Shown in pieces: positions 36,056 through 48,034 of a DNA stretch of 64,000 bases; the stretch's first letter is position 1, and the number at the start of each line of letters is the position of its first letter. Source of the stretch: Dermacentor variabilis (lineage: Eukaryota > Arthropoda > Arachnida > Ixodida > Ixodidae); assembly GCF_050947875.1 (NCBI RefSeq), contig NC_134568.1, forward strand, positions 252,225,267 through 252,289,266. The letters run 5' to 3'. Position numbers and translations under genes: made by a program. The notes under the pieces are model-generated. The model saw nothing but the letters and a program-made list of their open reading frames with translations. It was not told the origin of the DNA and made no database searches.

Positions 36056-38089
36056 CAGTGGCGTAGCAACAGGGGGGGCCAGGGGGCCGTGGGCCCCGGG
36101 TGCAAGGGGCCAGTGGGGTGGAGGGGGGGGGGGGTGTCATATACGCCTGAAGACACCCCTGTTTCCGCCGGCTTGACTGGGTGCAAATTGCAAAGAATGC
36201 TCCAGTATTTAGTAGCCCGAGCTCATATACCCGATGCATTGCGCCGCAGAGTCGTCTACTGCAGCTCTATCAACACCCCACGAAATAATTGCACGAATGT
36301 GCGGGCTAAAAAATTTAATTCGCGAAATGGTTGCTAAACTACTCGCCTTAGCGGAACGTTTCATGTGGGGTGCGCTCACGCTGTGCGTTCATGCAGGGAG
36401 CAGGAGCCGCTAAACATAGAGTGAGGCGTTGTAAGGCGTTAGGGCTCTTGGGTCCCTCTTCCGTTCAGAACGCGCAGCGAAGACGAACAAAGACAGCAGC
36501 AAGAGGGCGTTCAACCAGCGCTCCCAGTGCTCGCGTTTACGGCGAAAAAAAAGCGATGATCGTCCGAGTCGAAAGACAGCAAGCTCTGCGAAGCGTTCGT
36601 TGAGAGCGACGTTGCATAAGTGGGGCCGTCAAAAGTCGCAAATGGGATTCTCTGGATCGTCTTCAGACTCGGTTCGGCCGAAGAGTTTGGCGGCGTATGA
36701 CTCGACAGGCTGTAGTCGCGGGCCCGCCGCGATGTCTGGCTCGCTTTTACTTCCCCTCTCCCGCTCACTCCGAGAAGCCGCTGCGAAACCTGCCGTTATG
36801 GTTCACGCTTTCCTTCCTACCCTCGAAAGTTTCCGAAAACTGTTGTTGTTGTGTGACTTCATGTCACAATCACAAGTACAGTGTCTGTATCAGCTGCACA
36901 GAATTTTATAAAAAAAAAGGTGAATTTTGTAAGGATACTTCCCGATCGAGATTCTATGAATTTATGTCTTTTTGTGATTACTAGGAACTCGGTAGCGCGA
37001 AAAATATGGCAGATAAGTAATAACCATATCCTTAATAATCCCGTGATTAGTACTTATAGAGGAAGCACTTCAATTCGAGAATTGAGGACTGAAAGTCATA
37101 TTATTAACTCAACAAAAACTTCTTAAACAAAATCGTTTTGGGTGCTACAACCTACAGTACTTTGGCACTGCGGACGGCGCCCAGTATATGGCAGCAGCGA
37201 AAGAAATGTGAAATAGTGGACCAGTGACGTTGATCCCTTCATCCTCTCCATTGCGAGTGCAGACCAACAGTAGTGCAAGCTTTTGCTGGCACGGGCTTCA
37301 TCGCGGCCTTTTCTTTCTTTGTTTATGGCAACGCCAAGAATCGACGCGAAGCGTGCTCTATTCTGTTCCCAACCTTGGGGGGGTACCGCAGCTCGGATAA
37401 TCACGTTTGTCCATATAGCAGCAAATGAAAACAAGGCTTTATTGATCAGAATGAAGAGAACTTGTAATTGTCATAGCATTGGCGCCCGCGCAGCAGGGAG
37501 GCAGGTAGTGTTTTCTAAAAGGGTGGGGAGATCAGCGTCACTGACAAACAACTTAATTTTCTTTTTCGTTCAGGGCTGCCCACAGACAAAATACTGTGTG
37601 CCATTGTACCTACGACGATTTTTGTGAAATTGTTGTTGGGCAAGATATGAATGTCGGGCTTCAATTGTGCAAAAGCAATATTGCTGCCAAAATTGGTAAT
37701 TAAAACTTTATTATAAAGATATTTCTTGTTACTTGGGACGCAAGTCATATTTTCCACGATGCCGCATTTGTATCGGCTGCCAAGCCTTACAGTCTGACAG
37801 AAGATGTGCACATGGGCTTATCACACGTTATCAGTGCAGCACCCTGTGTTATTTGGCGCAGGAAAAACAGCGTGTGTATTTGCTGCATTCGCGATCTCTG
37901 GGAAAGAAAGCGAAGGAGAGGGGGACCCGGGGAACGTGCGCGGTATCCAAGGTGGCTGTACTGGAGCGGAAACCCGGAAATTGTCGATATCCTCGCCTTC
38001 CTCGACTACACCAGGGGGGGGGGGGGGGGGGGGGGGCGTGACAGAAGACCTATGGGCCCCAGGTGCCAGACGACCTAGCTACGCCACTG
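36056..38089. mobile_element. hAT element with CAGTGGCGTAG ends
   Basis: The inverted ends CAGTGGCGTAGC and GCTACGCCACTG are flanked by near-identical 8-bp repeats CCGACATG (36048-36055) and CTGACATG (38090-38097), 7 of 8 matching. Both 8-bp duplication and the CAGTG start are hAT hallmarks. Long G-runs follow each end (36066-36136 and 38012-38036). The 2-kb interior has no intact transposase that I can recognise. Confidence 0.82.
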
Positions 38090-39217
38090 CTGACATGGTA
38101 AAGACATCTCGGGAAGGTCAGTCGTCACTTTGTTACCAAAGATGTAGCTGTTATATATATGCAGAAGGGGGGGGGGGCAGAAAAAGAAAGACTAATATTA
38201 ATTTCAAGAATATATCAGGTGCACCAAGGGTGAAGCAACAACAATAAAGTTCACTATAGTTTAAAATCTAGTACTAGCTAAGGCAATTGGACATAGATAC
38301 ATAGAAATAGGTAAGCAACCTTTTCTGATATACAATGCAACAGGCTGCAGCTTCATGCAGAATTTGATAATCTGCTCAAACCTCTCGTGCACCAATATCT
38401 GGGAAAAGATCCCAATAACCGGGAAAATGTTTGCCTAAAAACATGTTTTCAGACCTCTGCTGCCAAAATCTTAATTCACTGTGGTGTTCTAAAAGCCTTT
38501 AATTCGCAATCTTCAACAAGCTGGCATCAGTTTCATAGCCCCAGAGGGAGAAATTAATTTTGAAAATGCACCTGCACTGGGCAACAACCATAGAAATCTT
38601 CTACGGCCTGTCTAATGCACAGGACATACGATTTTTGAAGAGCAACAAGACACTTTTAGAGTAGCAATGCATAAATAACCATTGATATTGCGACACTATC
38701 GAACCGCCAAAGGTGAAAAAAAGAAAAGGACCACAAATACTAGCAATATGTGGTACAAAACCATGCAATGCACTGCCCATAATCACATTAACATTAAATT
38801 AGCCACAGGCACCATGCACACAGTGATAACGACCATAGCACTTTGCATTCTCACAATGCATACATCGAGCGCTGCCCACACATACCCTTCACCATGACAG
38901 CAGTTCTTACATGGTATAACTTCCTGTGCCAATAGTATAGGTCACGTGACATGGTTCTTTAGTACCCAGAGCTACAACCACAGGCAAGATATTGCAACCT
39001 TATTGCAACCTCTTAGAAATACAGAAGTCAAGCTAAATCTCCACATGCCACTCTTGGATGTAGCTCTGCAATACACTTCTGCAGTCTTGCTATGTCAGTA
39101 CCAGCAAAACGCATGTTCTCAAGTTGCCAAGTAATATATCCTTGAGAGGAGCAGACTAAAGCGGAAAAAAGCTAACATGCTCCACCATAACACCTGGCTG
39201 ACATGTTTAAATTATAC

Positions 39218-39368
39218 CCCAGTCACACGGGGCATTTTCGTTCGCAATCGAGCCCGATCAGGATCATTTTTCTCAATCATGATTGGCTCAGATCTGCCCC
39301 TTGCGCAAAATAACCAATCTCAATTGAGAAATTCAGTTCCGATCAAAAGTGCCATGTGACACCGGCAC
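39218..39368. repeat. Small fold-back repeat
   Basis: CAGTCACACGGGGCATTTTC near one end and GATCAAAAGTGCCATGTGAC near the other form imperfect inverted ends. The interior has GATC-rich sequence. It is probably a MITE of uncertain family. Confidence 0.4.
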
Positions 39369-39937
39369 TACAGAGTTAACTGTTCAGATAAAAACTTAAA
39401 TGTTTAAAAACTTAAAAACACCAACGAATTCTAAGTACTATTTTAGATTTGAAAATAATGATAACTACTATTCTGTTGGTGGGCTGTTTTTGAGGGTTAC
39501 TGATGGTCATTTATTGCAAAGTTTTTGGAGTATCGCAAGAACTGCAGGAGTATTGATAGCATTATCAATAGCAAATATTGGCAAAGTATCGTACTACTAT
39601 TGATATAAAAAAAATCATGCAGCCGCAACATTCATATGGGGATGGATTAACAGCGAAGGTGTTTAGGCTGCATACATTATGAAATCGTATGTTTTTAATT
39701 AGGCACCACACTATGCCGACCCAAGCACCACCATGATCACCGCACTTCCCATGCATATGCAGCAACCACTGCGGCAGCCGTGCCGGCACCTCCGACGCAG
39801 GTGACATTATAGCCAAAGAAGGGCAGGCTAAGTGCACAGGCGCCATCGCCACACTCTTTTCCCCCTCTCATTATTCGTCAAGCAGGATTTAAAACAAAGT
39901 GCACGAAGGCCAACTAGCTATGCGAAGTGTACTTTCT

Positions 39938-39938
39938 A

Positions 39939-39998
<60 letters not shown>
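39938..39998. repeat. (TA)n microsatellite
   Basis: About 30 TA dinucleotides with a single TG interruption near 39961. Confidence 0.95.
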
Positions 39999-40000
<2 letters not shown>

Positions 40001-40220
40001 TCCCTTCTGCGGGTCTGCCAGGTATTGCAATATCTCCAGGACCGGCACACATATTCCTCTCGCCCATACAGATAAAAGCTGGCCAAGGTACCCTCCCCCC
40101 CACACTCCAAACCCATACGGGGGATGCATACAGGTGCTAGCGGTAAACAGCTTCACTGTAAAAACAATCTGTAAAATAGAGAGTCAATTTATCGGAATTA
40201 TTACATAACTAATGTAGAGG

Positions 40221-40300
40221 CTACTTGACAACTAAGGCCAGGCAGCTTGACAACTAAGGCCAGGCAGCTTGACAACTAAGGCCAGGCAGCTTGACAACTC
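40221..40300. repeat. 22-bp tandem repeat, about 3.6 copies
   Basis: The unit GGCCAGGCAGCTTGACAACT followed by AA is repeated almost perfectly. It lies in the intron between exons 3 and 4. Confidence 0.9.
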
Positions 40301-41382
40301 CCGCAAGAGAGAGTCACCAGATGGCTGACTGTAACGAGGCCACAAGTGAATGAACAGCCCCACCTGGCGAATTTTTCACTCTTGCGTTGGAGTGTTGTTG
40401 AAGCGTGTTATCAGTACTGGCCACATACTCTAATACTATTGGTGCAGGATCAAGTTCTGATGCCACAAGCAACAAAGATGGATCAGCAATGACCATGTTT
40501 GAACACAAAGTGCCACTTCATTAGAATGCAAACAAACTTATGACCTGCAGCACCTACTGCACAGCTGCCATATTGTTCACATAACAGTATAAAAAGGAAT
40601 TGTTCTTCAGAATTTGTCTGACCACTAGTTTTCAGTTGGTTTAGACTAACAGTTACTATAGTAGCAAGCTGTGCAGAAGGTTACTAAATTGATCATTTCC
40701 CACTTGTATAGGCTTGTCTAAAGCTTCCTATTAAACACATCAACATGCCTATTAGCTAGCACACATGCACCATATTTATTGTAAGGTTGGCTTCAATCTT
40801 ACAAGCCTGCTCTAGTAATTTCAAGGAACATCTCTCACAAAAATTTTCCAAAATAACTATTCCCATTTGCTTAATTGGCTCACATCAGCAGCTCGCTTGT
40901 TGCTTTTATTCCAAGTAGTGCTTAACAATTATGTAAATGCATCAAGTATGTTAAAGTAGAAAGTGCATATTTATGTTCATACAGTATGCAGCAATGCACA
41001 ACACTGGGTCAACTGAAATGCATCACTGCTGTCCTTAGTGTGCCCAGCTACGAGGACACATCGTTTATTAGTGGCTACATTATACTCTTGATGCTTCTCA
41101 CACACAACAAATTAGCACTCTTATTGCTTCACACATTTGGTGATAACAATCGTGAAATTATTTTAATTTATATTTATCCGGCCCATTTTCAGCACTTAAA
41201 AATCTTATGGGGTTCTTAAGGGAAGAGAGGAGATAGCCTACATCTGGAAGGATGCATGTATCAGCTTGCAGCTGCATGTGCTAATAATAGGGAAGTTATT
41301 CAGCCAAAGATACAGTGGTACAATAATAACCACTGCTGCTTTCAAGATATCCCAAACTCCTGGAAGGATGCAAAGAGCTCAC

Positions 41383-41976
41383 CTGGACTTGGGCAACAAC
41401 TTGGTCACCAGATCCAACAGCAGCAGTACCCGAGGACTTTGGGATCACGCCAATTCCAGCCCCGCTTGCATTCCCTTTTGTGGTCACCAGGTTGTCATTG
41501 GAATCAGTAACACAGACAGTCAATTCTTCATCCTGACCGGGTGTACTCGTGGACTCTCGGGCACTGCTGCCAGCAACGAAAGTTTGTCGACGTTCCTTGC
41601 TTTGAGCCGGAGCACTTGGAGTAGAGGAATTGTCAAAGCACAGGAGGAAGTTTGCGTCCTGTAAATCTGGGATGTCTGGCAGCTTCCGAGAGTCTGAAAG
41701 CTCAAGGAGGTTCACGTTTTGGTCATACAACTCAAATGGTTCTAAGGGCTCATTGATTACACCAGGGCTTAATAATCCAGGTGCATTTGATAAAGCACTG
41801 TCATTTCCCAGATGCAGCACAGTGTCATTGGCAGGAATGCAAGTCACATCCCTGCTGCTGGATTCCAAAAGCACACTTGGCGACTCCAGAGTATTGTTTG
41901 GCAGAGCTTCAAGACTGTTCTGCTGATGGCGGCTTTCATCTAAGGCAGAGGCCGCAGGTGCCTTCACTTCATGTCC
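41383..41976 (-). CDS. TACC: TACC-family protein, exon 3 (large acidic exon)
   Basis: This is the largest exon: 594 bp, 198 codons, phase 0 at both ends. The acceptor is a long pyrimidine tract ending CTACAG and the donor is CAG|GTGAGC. It encodes residues 149-346. The sequence is acidic and Ser/Pro/Asn-rich (EPLEPFELYDQNVNLLELSD, then KLPDIPDLQDANFLLCFDN), with many potential phosphorylation sites and no recognisable domain. A length divisible by three means skipping it would keep the frame, so alternative isoforms with a shorter N-terminus are possible, as in vertebrate TACCs. That isoform idea is inference. Confidence 0.78.
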
Positions 41977-44900
41977 CTGTAGGGAAGAAAAAATTTCAAT
42001 GTATCATTGGCAAAATTCCTTCCTCATAAAGTTGAATTCTTAATGTGGCAGAGTGAAATCCCTTCAAGTCTTAGAACTTTATTACATATTTCTGAAATTA
42101 AGCAAATTAAGCGCCCCTGCATGTTAGAAAGCAGCAACATTAGTCTGAGGGTGGAACAAACAGAAAAGAAAGCACTTTAACTTTCAAGTTGAACTTTCAC
42201 AAATTCTATTTAAAATGCTATGCTATCTACACAAATGCAGCTTGTACTGATGCTTTATGCTCCTTGGAAGACACATAGTGCATGTAAATGGGGCCAGAAA
42301 GTGTTCAACTAAATAAAACTCCATTTAACTTTCTCTTACTATTTTGATATTAAGTTTTTTCCTGAAAATGTACATTTAGATAATGCATAGTCTAAGAGAA
42401 AATAAAATTTAACTTAAACTTAATATTTCTTTTCATATGATTTCAGCAAGTCCTGTTTTAACCATGCAAGTTTTTTTAACTCCGCTGTTTACAATTTCTT
42501 TTGTTTACTATGTAAGCTTTCCACACTTCGTATAAATGGTCAAGTCTAGCATTTTCTTTCAGTGTAATGACAACAGTACTTGTAACCATTTAAACACTGA
42601 AATGGATGTGCAGAAAATTAAGTGAAAGGTCAAAACAAAAATTAGCCAAGAACACTCACCAAGCATCCACAAGCCAGCATGAACAGTGAATGACAATTGA
42701 GAAAATGAATAAAAGAAAGCTACTGCTAAATAACCCCACAGATAGAATACTATGCATATATGCCCTATTTGTGAGAGTGACAAGACTTCTGTCCTATAAA
42801 TTGATGTATTAAGCTAGGAACAACTACTTGAGCTGAGCAATATAGTTTTCTCAGGCAGATTATAAGTTGACAGCATGCTGGATCCTGTCATGAATGTGTC
42901 ATCTGTACATAGACAAGAACTTGCACATAAGCAAAAGATGAACAGTGTGCAACCCAATGTACATGCACGCAAGTTGCACATCTGCCTACATTATTTTTCA
43001 AAAAGTCATTGACTAAACCATCTGACTAGGGCTCAGACTTACCTCAACTTTTACAGGAAGCCTTTCTAAAGATCACTTTTGTAAGAGTTTTCGTAAACTG
43101 GCAATTACGTTACATAGCTAGTTCATAATTCAATAGTCAATGCATGAACAGCAAAAATAACTCATTCATCATTTTTGCACCACCAACCTGAACTAAGAAA
43201 TGTGAAAAAGAAAACACTTCATGGGCTGCGGCTGCAACTTATATTTAGTACACTGCAAGAAAGAAAACCCCTCCCAACAATTTCCAGTTGCCCTTGTCCT
43301 CTGTTAGCACAACTCATCCTATAACACTTTCAGTATGATTAGAACTTTTATGATTTCAAGGTATGATGTCCATAGCTGTGCTGCAAACACAGCTGCCAAG
43401 CCCACTGCAATGCCAAAGCTTCGCGCTGAAACCTGACTTACAAGTTTCGCCCATTTGCTGAACGGGGGAAAATAAACATGCACTCTCATGTAAAGTTTAC
43501 AAGCTCAGGTTTCTATTTCAGTCACTGATATGCTGCACACATAATAGAGAAGTGCTACTGAACACTCAAGAATATAGGTAGCAAAGTAATTCCTATACAC
43601 ATTCCCAAGACAAGTTTATGACTACATAAAAAAAGAAGAAAAAGAAACACCTCTGAATATTTAACAAAACAAGTTTTATACCCATGAGAGCCAAGTCCTA
43701 GTACAAATGTGTGCAAGCCCCTCAGGGTTACACAGATTGAGAAGTGTTCAAATCAGCACTTATGATACAGAGCAAAGCTGTTGGTGCTTATACAACACAG
43801 CAAAGAATGTACATGTACAGTGTAAGAAGTAAAGGCCTTTGGTGGTGAAACCTCACACTGTGCCCTCTGCATGACACATTCGAAGCATTCCACAGCAGGA
43901 AGCACTAGAACGTAAATACTGTCACAGAAGCTCCTGGGCCAAGGAGCTAGTGGTCAGAAACGACTGGGTTGTCCTAACAGTATAGGGATGTCAAGGCTTC
44001 TGCATATGTCTACACACAAGACATAGGTCAGCAGCAGTAAGCCTAGCACCATCACATGACCACGTCTAACCTAGCCGTACAAGTCCAGGCCTGGGAGCTT
44101 TTGCATCAGATATTCTATAAGACGGCAACACTGGAAACCGAAAATCCAATCAAGTATACTCATGAATACGACAACATGTGGTTCTACAGGCTATATTGAA
44201 GACGCAGGCAATGGCCACCAGTGCTAGATATTCAAAAATCTACTTAAGAAGCCGCAATGAGTAGCAACAGATGCCAAGCTGCAGTAGCCGTGTGTGCATG
44301 CTTACAGCAATGGTTAGATGCAACAGAATAAACACAGCACTTCTCTCCACATGCTTGTCACTGTGTAAAACAAAATTAAATATGTCACAGCAGCATCATT
44401 TGTACATAGGAAAAAGAAAAGTGGCCCACCAACCTCAATTCATTAATTTTGGGGGAAAGTTATTACATAATATAAAAAGTTATTTCAATGTGTTGTGAAT
44501 ATGCATTTGCCACAAGTCTAATTGCTTGCCCATTCCAAGCAAGCTATTACACCTGACCACAGGTCAGTGCCACGGCAAGGATCAGCTATGCTGCCAAGAC
44601 AAATTGAAGTGCAACCAAGCCGGCCTCAGTATTAAAAGCCTAATACAGGCTATCAGCTGGGCCAGCTGATAGCCTACATTAGGCCCAAATATCTTATTTC
44701 CATCAGCCACTACTTAGGATCAAACAATATTTAGTAATGTCAGATTTTATGGTGCAAAGACAACCGAGACCATGATGCATCACGCACAAAAAGCTGACAA
44801 TAAAAAAAAAAAAGATATTAGGTGATGGTTGTGGTAAAAGCACCATTTTTCTAAAACATTAGAAGTGATCTGGGAGACAAGAGTGCTCCCTCTGAAGAGT

Positions 44901-45754
44901 AAAGATAAAACAGAAATTGTTTTTTGTGCAACTCTTGAAAGTATGTCTCATGACGCAATTCATATTTTGGCCATGTTGACAAAATGTAGCTGTCAAGGGG
45001 TTTCAGGCATATCCCATACAGGTCATGCATACTTGCAGAGAAAATTGGGCATAACAGCTGCAAGTCCCGAAGTTGCACAGGGGGTTACAAGGGACAACGT
45101 AGTGGAGGGCTTCGAATGTATTCTGACCACCTGGTGTTCTTCAACATGCACTTAAATCAAAGTGCACAAGCATTTTTGCACTCCACCCCCACAGATATGT
45201 ATATATACACTGTGGGAGACAAACCCCCAATTAGCTGTCAAAATGTTCTTGGTGCATGCATGACTTCCATTAACCTAGTGCTGGTTTAATGAAATTTGTT
45301 GCGTACAGAAAAATCTCACCGTCTTCTGCTTTGACAAGGTTAGGCGAGCTAATCACATGCCATATTTAATTAGAATTTAATCTAGCAAGGGTTTGTTGTG
45401 CTGCTTTAGCTGCACTCCCACTGTCTTCTGTATTGCTTGTTTTCACATGGCTAGAGACTAAATAAAGCCAAAAAATTTTGCCTTTGCTCTATATATTGAG
45501 CTCACAATCGGCGTTAAATGGCCCGTACAGCACTTATGCAAGAATAAGTGCAGATGGATTTTTTTTCAAGTTAGGACAGCCTACAGCAAGCAATATGGCA
45601 TAAACCTCAGCTGTAATAAATCGAGAGTGATACAAACCTGAAGCAATGCTTTGGACATGTTCACTCATTAGAATGCCACCAACCTTAGCATATCTTATAA
45701 CTGCTCTGCTATTGCACCAGTTCAAGCAATAAAAATAGTAATTGTATGTATATG
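41977..45754 (-). other. Intron 2 of the TACC-family gene, left part
   Basis: AT-rich, mostly unique-looking intron sequence with poly-A/T tracts. I see no element boundaries, coding frame or RNA gene. The SINE at 45767-46003 is in the same intron. Confidence 0.5.
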
Positions 45755-45766
45755 AAAGGAGGCAAA

Positions 45767-46003
45767 AGCCACCAGAGGCTCAGTCGCTATGGTGGTCTGC
45801 TGCTGTGCACTAGGTCGCAGATTCTATGCCTGGGCACAGTGGTCGAATTTCGAAGGGAGGTGAAATGCCATAAACACTCGTGCACATATAATTAGCTGCA
45901 CGTCCAAAACATACTAGGTGGCAAAATTAAGCCAGATTCCCCCACTACAGTGTCTCATAACCTAATGTGCCAGTTTCAGGACATTAAACCCCACCAATAA
46001 ATT
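45767..46003 (+). mobile_element. tRNA-derived SINE, Ruka-like
   Basis: About 237 bp are flanked by a perfect 12-bp direct repeat AAAGGAGGCAAA (45755-45766 and 46004-46015). It has a tRNA-like head (GGCTCAGTCGCTATGGTGG, then GGTCGCAGATTCTATGCC as a decayed B box) and a body ending in TTAAACCCCACCAATAAATT. The body (GTGCACATAT...GTCCAAAACAT...AGGTGGCAAAATTAAGCCAG) resembles the tick SINE Ruka as I remember it. The duplication is intact, so the insertion is fairly recent. Confidence 0.8.
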
Positions 46004-46798
46004 AAAGGAGGCAAAGTATACAGTACAGACCACACTAAAGTGTAACACTGTAGCTTTTTCACATTACAATATGATGAATGCCACGGGAGAATACACAGCA
46101 AATGCTTTCACTAAGTAAAGGCAGCTCTGCAAAACACGTAAGGACTACTGAACACTCCTACAAAAAATAAGCTCAGAGCTGCTTTCCAAAGTGATATACT
46201 GTCCTGGCACATTCACACTGCGATTACTGCCACCCCAATTTCAAGAACGGAAACAATCCACATGTACGGACAAACTGAAATCAAAACTCCGTAACAGTTG
46301 AATTGGTTGCAAGCAGAACCATTTAAGCAGCTTGAGAAAAAATCCTGACGGCTGCCGAGACGGGCAGCTATGTGCAACCCTATAGATTTGTGGTGACAGG
46401 CTCAATATGCAATACCAAAGACAATTCTAGCCGAGGCAATGACAGCCATCTACCATGCATTTGGCCATTACATGACGTCAGTTATAAGAGTCAGATACTA
46501 AACCAGAAAACGCGCAATATAGCACCTGCACACGACTTAATGCTATAACTCATTATGCTATTTTTTCTTGTTTGTCTACAAGAACACTACGAAAGCAGCC
46601 AAGCTGTTAGCTGTTACGTTAAAGCAAGTATCTAACAGCGAAAGCTGGCACAAGCTGTGCCACGAATTTCGGAACCACGATGTGCTTAACACCGGCCGTC
46701 GTATTATCACAAGCCACTGTGTGCACGCTCTATCAATGACCGATCGCGTTCGTACGGAACCGGCAAACGAAGGAGATAGAGAAGCTATGTTTGCTCAC

Positions 46799-46955
46799 CT
46801 CGACCGACTCAGCAATGCTAGTGTCGTTGCTGCTGATGTCAAAGTAATGAGTGGCCCCCAAGGGAGAGCCCTTCGCCGTGGTGTAAGTCAAATCCAGTTC
46901 GCTCTTGTTTGTGTCGTCGCTGAGAAGAGAGGTGTTTGACGATTGCTTCTCGGGC
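46799..46955 (-). CDS. TACC: TACC-family protein, exon 2
   Basis: The 157-bp exon has acceptor TTTTGCAG and donor GAG|GTGAGC. Its first G completes the AG carried over from exon 1 (AGG, Arg), and it ends in phase 0. It encodes residues 96-148, rich in Ser, Thr, Asp and Asn (for example SSNTSLLSDDTNKSELDL). No folded domain is visible. Low-complexity acidic sequence is typical of the central region of TACC proteins. Confidence 0.72.
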
Positions 46956-47280
46956 CTGCAAAACCAGGGCCGCAAGTGATAAACGAAAGACTGCAGCCTA
47001 GCCACCCAAAGAGGCGAGGCTCCTCCCGCATAACCAAGACACTCGTCACAGCGCCAACGCAATGAGCCACGGTAATGGGAGCCTTTCCGCGAAGCTCGGC
47101 ACCAAAACAGCGACCGCGTTTGGGCGCAATGGTTTATAAAACAAAGCAAAAAGGGCTACGCAGCCCACGCTAGCGACCAATTCTATTATCGGGAAAAGGA
47201 AAACTACTCACCCCTAAAAGGCACTCGAGAACTGCATGTAAAGTTCCGCTACACAAGTTACAGGCGCAAGCAGTGATGAG

Positions 47281-47290
47281 GTCACGTGAC
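47281..47290. promoter_or_regulatory. Palindromic E-box GTCACGTGAC in intron 1
   Basis: The 10-bp perfect palindrome has a CACGTG core and the flanks preferred by TFE/MITF/USF bHLH-zip factors. It lies about 460 bp downstream of exon 1, mirroring the CACGTG about 290 bp upstream of the ATG. Its function is unknown. Confidence 0.35.
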
Positions 47291-47322
47291 GTCCCGTATG
47301 GCAACAAAGGTTGCCAGAGCTG

Positions 47323-47746
47323 CAAGCAAAGTCGTTCACGGCCTTTGCCGCGTACTACGAAACGCGACGACTGCAGGAAGATGTTGCGACGCTAACGAAC
47401 TGCAACGCTTGCACTAAATGCAGTATCCAAGGCGCCGCGACGAGCAGTCTACTTACTTCAGAACCTAAATTAGGCCGACAAGCAGTCATTCACAACGTTT
47501 GCCGCGTACGCACTACGAAACGCTTAGGGAGTTGCTGCAACGCGAACAGACGGCAACAATAGCACTAATCCAAAGCGCCGCGACGAGCACTCGACTTCGT
47601 AAAATCATTAATTACAGCGGCAAGCAAAGTTTTTTCACAATGTTTGCCGCGTACTACGAAACGCTACGAGTAGGGCGTTGCTGCAACGCTATGGGGCTAT
47701 GCCTGCACGAAATGCACTATTCAAAGAGCTGCGATAAGTAAACTTA
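47323..47746. repeat. Three tandem CpG-rich repeat units in TACC intron 1
   Basis: Three diverged units start at 47323, 47479 and 47621 (about 156, 142 and 126 bp). Each opens with CAAGCA, carries TTTGCCGCGTAC...ACTACGAAACGC, then TTGC(G/T)(G/C)CAACGC-type sequence, and the first two end near GCGCCGCGACGAGCA. The third unit runs to the exon 1 donor. They appear to be a local duplication rather than a known transposon. Confidence 0.6.
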
Positions 47747-47747
47747 C

Positions 47748-48034
47748 CTAACAGCAGCAGTATCGGAAGAGTTAGAAGGGATGTCTAGCATTGTTCCCTG
47801 TTCGTGCGATGCATGTTCGACGTTATCGCGTTCTCCAACTTGCAGGCTTGTGAGTGGCGTTCCATCTACAGCGAAGGTGAGCTCCGCACTGCCTTCCTCG
47901 GGCACAGGGGACTCCGTGTGGACGGCACTCGTGGATCGAGGAGTAAACGTTCTGTTCATTATGCCGTCCTCGTGATCGCCTGAAGCTGCTGCAGTCACTT
48001 CAGAAATAGGTTCGCGGTCGACACAGTTGTTCAT
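47748..48034 (-). CDS. TACC: TACC-family protein, exon 1 (first coding exon)
   Basis: This exon supplies residues 1-95 plus two bases of codon 96. The ATG at 48034 is preceded in frame by a TAG (48172-48170) with no other ATG between, and has G at -3, which supports it as the start if the transcript covers that stretch. The exon ends TTAG|GTAAGT, a strong donor, in phase 2. Its peptide is acidic and Ser/Thr-rich (MNNCVDREPISEV at the start), with no membrane segment or known domain, as expected for the divergent N-terminus of TACC proteins. The family assignment comes from exons 8 and 9, not from this exon. An alternative is that the true start is further upstream and this exon is spliced to an unseen exon. 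Confidence 0.72.

Larger units (their letters stand above)
38098..41382 (-). other. Intron 3 segment between hAT and exon 3
   Basis: Apart from the microsatellites and the small fold-back listed separately, nothing is recognised. ACGTGACATGG with a CACGTG core occurs at about 38943. Confidence 0.45.

Noticed and set aside
37733..38247. Plus-strand open frames with poly-Gly
   Set aside because: The Gly run is the poly-G tract near the right end of the hAT element; no protein family is recognisable.
39889..40156. Minus-strand frames with long Ile-Tyr repeats
   Set aside because: This is translation of the (TA)n microsatellite.
40217..40320. CRISPR array
   Set aside because: Units are directly adjacent 22-bp repeats without unique spacers, in clearly eukaryotic DNA; it is a minisatellite.
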